A stretch of 6,585 nucleotides of DNA, from the NCBI GenBank assembly GCA_905210055.1, contig CAJLVH010000111.1:1-6585 (forward strand), written 5' to 3'. The position numbers and the translations under genes are program-made. Each line of letters opens with the position of its first letter. The first letter of the stretch is position 1. The notes beneath the pieces were generated by a model. That model worked only from the letters and a program-made list of their open reading frames with translations. It was not told the DNA's origin and ran no database searches. Shown here piece after piece: positions 1-6,585 of this stretch. The DNA is from an uncultured Enorma sp. (GTDB lineage: Bacteria; Actinomycetota; Coriobacteriia; Coriobacteriales; Coriobacteriaceae).

Positions 1-57
1 CCGTGGGAGGGCAGGGCGCCGCTGACCGGTGGACGGCACCGAGCCGTGCACGAAAAC

Positions 58-88
58 AAAAAGCCTTTGGGAAACCAAAGGCTTTTTT
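58..88 (+). terminator. Intrinsic terminator upstream of coaE, probably bidirectional
   Basis: A perfect inverted repeat pairs AAAAAGCCTTTGG (58-70) with CCAAAGGCTTTTT (75-87), closed by a GAAA tetraloop (71-74). A run of six T residues (83-88) follows the GC part of the stem on the plus strand. The A run at 53-62 (broken by one C) gives a T tract on the minus strand, so it could stop transcription from either side. It most likely ends the transcript of a gene lying left of the window. It sits only 34 bases before the chosen coaE start, so coaE needs its own promoter immediately downstream. Confidence 0.93.
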
Positions 89-115
89 GTTATCTCGACA
101 TCTTTCAGGGATAAT
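87..115 (+). promoter_or_regulatory. Predicted sigma-70-type promoter for coaE
   Basis: TTGTTA at 87-92 matches four of six positions of the -35 consensus. GATAAT at 110-115 matches five of six positions of the -10 consensus. The spacer is exactly 17 bases. The expected transcription start, six to eight bases past the -10 box, falls at about 121-123, on or next to the ATG at 123. The -35 box overlaps the T tail of the terminator, so this is nearly the only place a promoter can sit between terminator and gene. This is inferred from consensus and spacing only. Confidence 0.55.
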
Positions 116-122
116 GAGTTCC

Positions 123-752
123 ATGATTACCGTATTTCTCATTGGAAATATCGCATCTGGGAAGTCGAGTGCCGCACGCTACCTGGAATCGAGGGGAGCG
201 TATCGCATCGACCTTGATCATGAGTGCAAAGCACTCTATGTTCCCGGTTCTTCGCTCGTTCAGCGTATCGCCCATGTGTTCGGTAATGACGTGCTCGATG
301 ATGCTGGTGGTATTCGTGCCCATGCTCTTGCTCGGCGCGCGTTCGCCGATTCCGCTTCTACTGCACGTCTCGAGAAGATCGTGTATCCTGCGCTCATCAA
401 GCGACTGAATGAGCTTATTGCATCTCTTGAGGCTCGGTTGCATGCCTGCGCGCTCGTCATCGTAGAAGTTTCTGCACCGAGCTCGTTCGTAGACGCCTTC
501 TCCCTTGCCGATGAAGTGCTTGCAATTACCGCTCCGCTCAACGTACGTCGCGACCGCGCGCTTCTCCGTGGTATGACGGAGGCCGATTTCAACGCGCGTG
601 TCGCTATCCAGCCAAGCGACGATGCACTATATTCGCTGTCCTCTGCTGTTATCGAAAATGCTGGAACGGAAGAGGACCTGCATCGTGAACTCGATGCATG
701 GGCGGCAAGCATTTGTTCGAAATCTTCCGAGATTGGTAGCGCCCATGCTTAA
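123..752 (+). CDS. coaE: Dephospho-CoA kinase
   Basis: The product (209 residues) is predicted to phosphorylate the 3'-hydroxyl of dephospho-CoA with ATP, the last step of coenzyme A synthesis, in the cytoplasm. The P-loop is GNIASGKS (residues 8-15), next to the N-terminus as in the family. An acidic pair follows at Asp30/Asp32 (IDLDH), where the family usually has a DxD. FGNDVLDD (53-60), the RRAFAD block (71-76) and YP (88-89, usually HP) fit the CoaE core, and RDRALLRGM...ARVAIQ (143-163) fits the lid. The length is typical. The usual GGIGSGK loop and the 'PLL(F/V)E' motif are altered here (VEVSAPSSF at 114-122), so this is a divergent member. I chose ATG 123 because it suits a leaderless transcript. 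An in-frame ATG at 114 has only AGGG three bases upstream and overlaps the -10 box. The codons look less GC-rich than those of uvrB. The end overlaps the next gene. Confidence 0.88.
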   Translation: MITVFLIGNIASGKSSAARYLESRGAYRIDLDHECKALYVPGSSLVQRIAHVFGNDVLDDAGGIRAHALARRAFADSASTARLEKIVYPALIKRLNELIASLEARLHACALVIVEVSAPSSFVDAFSLADEVLAITAPLNVRRDRALLRGMTEADFNARVAIQPSDDALYSLSSAVIENAGTEEDLHRELDAWAASICSKSSEIGSAHA

Positions 753-1338
753 ACGTCTTCGTTGTGCTGGGTGGCTGCGTCTTATTGCACTCGTTCCGGC
801 ACTGGTGTTCTGCCTGATCTCGATGGTGTATTCCTACGCGCCCGCAGCGTTGGTCAAACCGCTCTTCCCCCTCGAGTATGAGGAGCATATCCAAGCCGCG
901 GCCGAGCAATACAAGGTCGATCCCTATCTTATTGCGGCGATTATCGAGAGCGAGTCGAATTGGAACCCGAGGGCTCGCTCTGCGCGCGATGCGATGGGGC
1001 TCATGCAGCTCTTACCTGCTACCGCACAGGATATGGTAGATAAGGGCTACGTTGATGGCGAGCGCTACGATGCCGACGACCTCTTTGATCCCGAGACGAA
1101 CATCATCTTTGGGTGCGCGTACCTCCGCTATCTGCTTGACTATTACGACGGCGCTGTCGATCGGGTCATCGCGGCCTATAATGCCGGCATCGGTAACGTC
1201 GAGGACTGGGTGGCGGAAGACATGGCGCTGCATAATGCGATTACCTTCCCCGAGACGCAGGCGTATCTCGTGCGCGTTCTCAACGCTTATAATCGCTATA
1301 GTGAACTGTATGCAAATCGCTTCGCGGATGCGTCGTAG
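745..1338 (+). CDS. Membrane-anchored lytic transglycosylase (SLT domain)
   Basis: The 197-residue product is predicted to cleave the MurNAc-GlcNAc bond of peptidoglycan, forming 1,6-anhydro-MurNAc, on the outer face of the membrane. A basic start (MLKRLRCAGWLR) and a hydrophobic stretch at about residues 13-31 form a signal anchor. There is no clear signal-peptidase site, so it is probably retained. The SLT domain covers about 44-190. Motif I is ESNWNP with the likely catalytic Glu70, motif II is GLMQLLPATA (85-94), and motif III is AAYNAG (143-148). It is a minimal enzyme, without the large helical domain of Slt70 and with no LysM or other wall-binding module. The start overlaps the coaE end by 8 bases (ATGCTTAA), which suggests translational coupling and co-transcription. 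In-frame upstream starts would lie deep inside coaE and put residues before the anchor. The partner or physiological role (wall turnover, spore, secretion) cannot be read from context. Confidence 0.88.
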   Translation: MLKRLRCAGWLRLIALVPALVFCLISMVYSYAPAALVKPLFPLEYEEHIQAAAEQYKVDPYLIAAIIESESNWNPRARSARDAMGLMQLLPATAQDMVDKGYVDGERYDADDLFDPETNIIFGCAYLRYLLDYYDGAVDRVIAAYNAGIGNVEDWVAEDMALHNAITFPETQAYLVRVLNAYNRYSELYANRFADAS

Positions 1339-1386
1339 TCGATGCTTGTGCGCGGTCTGCCCCTGCGTTACGATATGCCCTCTTTC

Positions 1387-1440
1387 TGCCAAAAGGGACA
1401 GTCCCTTTTGGCATGCCATTAGGGACTGTCCCTAATGGTG
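1387..1440. repeat. Double perfect palindrome (REP- or MITE-like) between transglycosylase gene and uvrB
   Basis: There are two adjacent perfect inverted repeats. The first pairs TGCCAAAAGGGAC (1387-1399) with GTCCCTTTTGGCA (1401-1413) around a central A. The second pairs CCATTAGGGAC (1416-1426) with GTCCCTAATGG (1428-1438) around a central T. The cores GGGACAGTCCC and GGGACTGTCCC are reverse complements of each other. The whole element therefore also forms one long imperfect palindrome centred between 1413 and 1414, whose only mismatches are two symmetric AA/TT blocks. No T tract follows either hairpin, so it does not look like an ordinary terminator. It resembles dispersed extragenic palindromes. 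An operator site for uvrB is the alternative. I see no second copy in this window. Confidence 0.85.
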
Positions 1441-1450
1441 GGCGGTGAGC

Positions 1451-1457
1451 GAGGAGG
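1451..1457 (+). promoter_or_regulatory. Strong Shine-Dalgarno site of uvrB
   Basis: GAGGAGG lies seven bases before the ATG at 1465. It decides the start: the upstream in-frame ATG at 1435 lies inside the palindrome and lacks such a site. Confidence 0.85.
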
Positions 1458-1464
1458 TTTGAGG

Positions 1465-3708
<2,244 letters not shown>

Positions 3709-3774
3709 GGTCAAAAATCGTTTTGCTTGCCCCTGCAGCGATCTTAATAACCCCGGAGATAGTATTACGAGCGT

Positions 3775-5484
3775 CTAAAAGGCGCGGAAACGGGCGTAGC
3801 GGGCGGCGAGGAGCTCCTCGGTGCTCAGAGAGGCGAGCTCATCGAAGGAGGCCATAGAAAGCCGCACAATGCGGCTCGCGAGCTCCTCGGGGCTGCAGTC
3901 GTCGTCTATGGATCCCTCCACGATGCCAAGTTCGATAAGGCGGTCTGCCGTGAGGCCGAGCGCATCGGCGGCATCCGCAGCACGATCGGTGGATTTCCAC
4001 AGGATAGACGCGCAGCCTTCAGGGCTTACCACAGAATAGACAGCATGGTCGAGGATGTAGACGCGGTCTCCTCCTGCGAGCGCGAGCGCGCCGCCGCTCC
4101 CGCCCTCTCCGGTGATGAAGCTCACGAGCGGCGTGCGCAATCCCGCCATGGTTACGAGATTCGAGGCGATGGCCTCTCCCTGGCCGCGTTCTTCCGCGCC
4201 GATGCCGCAATAGGCGCCGGCGGTGTCGATGAGGCAAAGCACCGGCCTGCAGAAACGTTCTGCCTGCCTCATGAGGCGCTGCGCTTTGCGGTAACCCTCC
4301 GGATGTGCGGAGCCGAAGTTGCGTGCAACGCGTTCCTTGGTGGAGCGTCCGCGTTCGGTCGCGATTACGGTGACGGCGCGCCCGTCTTTCCATGCGATGC
4401 CGCCCACGATAGCCGGATCGTCGCCATAATGCCTATCGCCGTGCAGTTCCACGAAGCCATCGAAGCCGAGCTCGATGAGCTCGAGCGCGGTGGGGTGGTC
4501 TGCCGAGCGAGCCGCTCGCACGATGTCGTACGCGCCGCTTGGAGCCTTGCCGGCTTTGCCGCCCCGTTTGACGATCTTCGAGAGCAGCGTATGGGGTTTG
4601 TGCGAGCATTCGAGACGATGCGGCGCATCGGCGGCGGGGGTGCGGCCGCCGTGAAGCGCAAGGAGCTCGGCGATAGTTCGGGGGACTTCCGCGCGCGGGA
4701 CGACGCGATCGATGAAGCCATGTTCAAGCAGAAATTCCGAGCGCTGGAAACCATGGGGGAGGCGCTTGTGCGTTGTCTGCTCTACGACGCGCGGGCCTGC
4801 GAAGGCGATGAGCGCACCTGGTTCGGCGAGGATAACATCGCCCTCCATCGCAAAGCTCGCCGTGACGCCTCCGGTGGTGGGGTCGGTGAGCAGAGAAATG
4901 TAGGGAAGGCGCGCTTCGGCGAGCTTGCGCCGTGCGGCCGAAACCTTCGCCATCTGCATGAGCGAGAGCGTGCCCTCCTGCATGCGTGCGCCGCCGGAAA
5001 CCGTGATACCTACCACGGGGAGCCCGCGCTCGCACGCCGCTTCGAACGTGCGGCAGATCTTCTCGCCTACAGCTGAGCCCATCGAGCCCATCATGAACTC
5101 GCCGTCCATGATGAAGAGGGCGCATGCCTCGCCGCCGATGCGGGCGCTGCCGCAGATGACCCCTTCACGCTCGCTTGAACCGCCTTTGGCGGCGGCGAGT
5201 TTCTCCTGATAACCGGGGAAGGCGAGCGGATCGGGTGTGGGGATGTCGAGGAACCATGCTTCGAAGCTGTCCTTGTCGACGGTCGCTTCGAGGCGTTTAC
5301 GCGCGGAGAGGCGCAGATGGTGACCGCAGCGGGGGCATACATCGAGCGCTTGTTCGAGCAGCTCTTGGTCGATGATGCGGCGGCACCCCGGGCACTTCAC
5401 ATAGGCGTGGCGCTGGGGCATCTCGACGGGTACGTCGGTGATGGGCCCTTCGAGTTTGTTGACGGCGATGCGTTTAGCGCTCAT
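3775..5484 (-). CDS. accDA: Fused acetyl-CoA carboxylase carboxyltransferase (beta + alpha)
   Basis: This single 569-residue protein carries both carboxyltransferase halves of acetyl-CoA carboxylase. It moves the carboxyl group from carboxybiotin on AccB to acetyl-CoA, giving malonyl-CoA for fatty-acid synthesis in the cytoplasm. The AccD half (about 1-280) begins with a four-cysteine zinc ribbon (Cys31, 34, 50, 53) and contains SGGARMQEG (163-171) and DPTTGGVTASF (201-211). A linker rich in Ala, His and Lys at about 281-315 joins it to the AccA half, which has HPEGYRKAQRLM (394-405), GIGAEERGQGEA (427-438), GEGGSGGALA (459-468) and SPEGCASILWK (487-497). The N-terminal helical segment (about 55 residues) of free-standing E. 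coli AccA appears to be missing. The frame is uninterrupted, so this is a true fusion. The start at 5484 has GGAG seven bases upstream and overlaps the accC end by 11 bases. A longer in-frame start at 5541 lies inside accC and adds residues unlike AccD. Confidence 0.95.
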   Translation of the reverse strand: MSAKRIAVNKLEGPITDVPVEMPQRHAYVKCPGCRRIIDQELLEQALDVCPRCGHHLRLSARKRLEATVDKDSFEAWFLDIPTPDPLAFPGYQEKLAAAKGGSSEREGVICGSARIGGEACALFIMDGEFMMGSMGSAVGEKICRTFEAACERGLPVVGITVSGGARMQEGTLSLMQMAKVSAARRKLAEARLPYISLLTDPTTGGVTASFAMEGDVILAEPGALIAFAGPRVVEQTTHKRLPHGFQRSEFLLEHGFIDRVVPRAEVPRTIAELLALHGGRTPAADAPHRLECSHKPHTLLSKIVKRGGKAGKAPSGAYDIVRAARSADHPTALELIELGFDGFVELHGDRHYGDDPAIVGGIAWKDGRAVTVIATERGRSTKERVARNFGSAHPEGYRKAQRLMRQAERFCRPVLCLIDTAGAYCGIGAEERGQGEAIASNLVTMAGLRTPLVSFITGEGGSGGALALAGGDRVYILDHAVYSVVSPEGCASILWKSTDRAADAADALGLTADRLIELGIVEGSIDDDCSPEELASRIVRLSMASFDELASLSTEELLAARYARFRAF

Positions 5485-6585
5485 ATAGATGCTCCATGAG
5501 GTTGGTGTGGTAGCAGCCCGATTGGAATTCGGGGTTGGCAAGGATATCGAACATGAGGGGCGTATTGTGCGCGACGCCTTCGATTTCTAGCTCGGAAAGG
5601 GCGGCACGCATCTTCCGGATTGCTTCCTCGCGCGTTCCAGCGCGCACGATGAGCTTGCCGAGCATCGAATCGTAGTACGGGGGAACCGATGCTCCCGGGA
5701 AGAGCGCGGAGTCGAAGCGCACCCAGGGACCGTTGGGGACGTGTAGCGTGTTCACGGTGCCGCAGGACGGTACGAGCTCGGGCGTCTCGGCATTGATGCG
5801 GCACTCGATGGCGTGCTTCGAGGTTGCGATATCCTCCTGGGAAAAGGGGAGCGCGACGCCCGCGGCAACGCGCAGCTGCCACTTTACGAGGTCGATATCG
5901 GTCACGAATTCCGTGACGGGATGCTCTACCTGCAGACGGGTGTTCATCTCCATGAAGTAGAATTGGCCGTCGTCGGTGTAGAGGTATTCGATGGTGCCCG
6001 CGCCTTCGTAACCTACGGCGCGCGCGAGGTCGCGGGCGGCGGTGTACATGCGCTCGCGCACCTCATCATGGCCGTCGAGGCAGGGAGCGGGGCTCTCCTC
6101 GACGAGTTTTTGGTTGCGGCGCTGCACAGAGCATTCACGCTCGCCGAGCGTCACGACGTTGCCGTGCGCGTCGGCAAGAACCTGCACCTCGACATGGTGT
6201 GCAGGTGCGATGAACTTCTCCATGTAACATTCGCCGTCGCCGAAGGCGGCTTCGGCTTCCGCCTTCGCCTCGACGAACGCCCGACCGGCGTCTTCGGCGC
6301 GCTCGACCTTGCGGATTCCGCGGCCGCCGCCACCGGAACGCGCCTTGATGAGCACGGGGCAGCCGATGCGCCGCGCCTCTGTTTCCGCCTCTTCCGCAGA
6401 GGAAATGAGGTCGCAACCGGGCACGACGGGTACGCCGGCTTCGCGGGCGGTGCGGCGGGCGGCGTCCTTGTCGCCCATGCGGTCGATGACCTCGGGCGCG
6501 GGGCCTACGAAGACGATGCCGTACTCCTGGCAGCCGCGCGCGAAGCCGGCGTTCTCCGAGAGGAAGCCATAGCCCGGGTGTATGG
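5474..6585 (-). CDS. accC: Biotin carboxylase subunit of acetyl-CoA carboxylase (5' end cut off)
   Basis: This ATP-grasp enzyme carboxylates the biotin of AccB using ATP and bicarbonate, the first half-reaction of acetyl-CoA carboxylase. The visible part is 369 residues, beginning IHPGYGFLSEN. About 80 N-terminal residues by comparison with E. coli AccC (449) lie beyond the right edge. The ATP-grasp glycine loop SGGGGRG is at visible residues 83-89. GERECSVQRRNQKLVEE (about 147-163) and EMNTRLQVEHPVTE (212-225) carry the conserved catalytic and ATP/Mg-binding region. ECRINAE and PPYYDSMLGKL complete the C-terminal part. An internal ATG at 6478 is not the start, because homology continues upstream in frame to the window edge. 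Without an attached biotinyl or carboxyltransferase domain, it is the separate AccC form, not a pyruvate carboxylase. The adjacent accDA supports the acetyl-CoA assignment. accB and the promoter are presumably further right. Confidence 0.96.
   Translation of the reverse strand, partial: IHPGYGFLSENAGFARGCQEYGIVFVGPAPEVIDRMGDKDAARRTAREAGVPVVPGCDLISSAEEAETEARRIGCPVLIKARSGGGGRGIRKVERAEDAGRAFVEAKAEAEAAFGDGECYMEKFIAPAHHVEVQVLADAHGNVVTLGERECSVQRRNQKLVEESPAPCLDGHDEVRERMYTAARDLARAVGYEGAGTIEYLYTDDGQFYFMEMNTRLQVEHPVTEFVTDIDLVKWQLRVAAGVALPFSQEDIATSKHAIECRINAETPELVPSCGTVNTLHVPNGPWVRFDSALFPGASVPPYYDSMLGKLIVRAGTREEAIRKMRAALSELEIEGVAHNTPLMFDILANPEFQSGCYHTNLMEHLYER
5492..5495 (-). promoter_or_regulatory. Shine-Dalgarno site of accDA inside the accC end
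   Basis: On the minus strand GGAG stands seven bases before the ATG at 5484-5482. It lies in the last codons of accC, which favours this start over the one at 5541 and fits coupled translation. Confidence 0.7.

Noticed and set aside
1..25. Tail of an upstream gene ending at the TGA at 23-25 (basic Arg/Gly-rich residues)
   Set aside because: Seven codons are too few to identify a gene. A stop 32 bases before the terminator is plausible but not supportable, and other frames are open too.
3..122. N-terminal extension of coaE to a GTG start at base 3
   Set aside because: It would translate through the intrinsic terminator, and the family begins a few residues before the P-loop.
1346..1374. Possible uvrB promoter TTGTGC, 17 bases, TACGAT
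   Set aside because: It matches only about 7 of 12 consensus positions, too weak to annotate. If real, the double palindrome would be in the uvrB leader.
1435..1464. Alternative uvrB start at ATG 1435
   Set aside because: It lies inside the palindrome and lacks a ribosome site, while ATG 1465 has GAGGAGG at ideal spacing.
3709..3774. Terminator between the convergent uvrB and accDA
   Set aside because: The best minus-strand stem (AGATCG with CGATTT, 18-base loop, then TTTG) is short and includes a wobble pair. Nothing better exists on the plus strand. Termination here may be factor-dependent.
4045..5076. A 343-codon open frame on the plus strand opposite accDA
   Set aside because: It is a shadow of accDA: low-complexity Ala/Arg/Glu-rich translation, no motif, and fully inside a clear gene.
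5485..5541. Longer accDA start at 5541
   Set aside because: The 19 extra residues overlap accC deeply and look unlike AccD. The ATG at 5484 has a GGAG site.

Overview
This window holds ordinary housekeeping genes from a GC-rich, probably Gram-positive bacterium. I place it, with moderate to low confidence, among the actinobacterial Coriobacteriia. The reasons are the base composition, the fused acetyl-CoA carboxylase carboxyltransferase (AccD and AccA in one chain), and a short coaE, murein transglycosylase, uvrB run. No sequence search was possible.

Layout, left to right. Bases 1-56 are probably the downstream flank of an unseen gene. A strong GAAA-loop intrinsic terminator follows at 58-88. 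A forward group then starts from a compact promoter at 87-115: coaE (123-752, dephospho-CoA kinase), a membrane-anchored lytic transglycosylase (745-1338, overlapping coaE by 8 bases), and uvrB (1465-3708, excision-repair helicase subunit). The gap before uvrB carries a striking 54-base element made of two adjacent perfect palindromes. Another long inverted repeat (16-bp stem at RNA level) lies in the first codons of uvrB.

The right half is on the minus strand and converges on uvrB across a 66-base gap with no convincing terminator. It is a fatty-acid biosynthesis pair: accC (biotin carboxylase, 5' end outside the window) and accDA (fused carboxyltransferase, 3775-5484). The two overlap by 11 bases, so they are likely translationally coupled. 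Together with a biotin carrier protein (AccB, not in the window) they would form acetyl-CoA carboxylase, which makes malonyl-CoA.

I see no CRISPR array, tRNA, rRNA, insertion sequence, phage gene or recognisable defence system, and no evidence for a new multi-gene system. The points worth a second look are small: the double palindrome, the early uvrB hairpin, the apparently leaderless coaE start, and the fused and trimmed carboxyltransferase.
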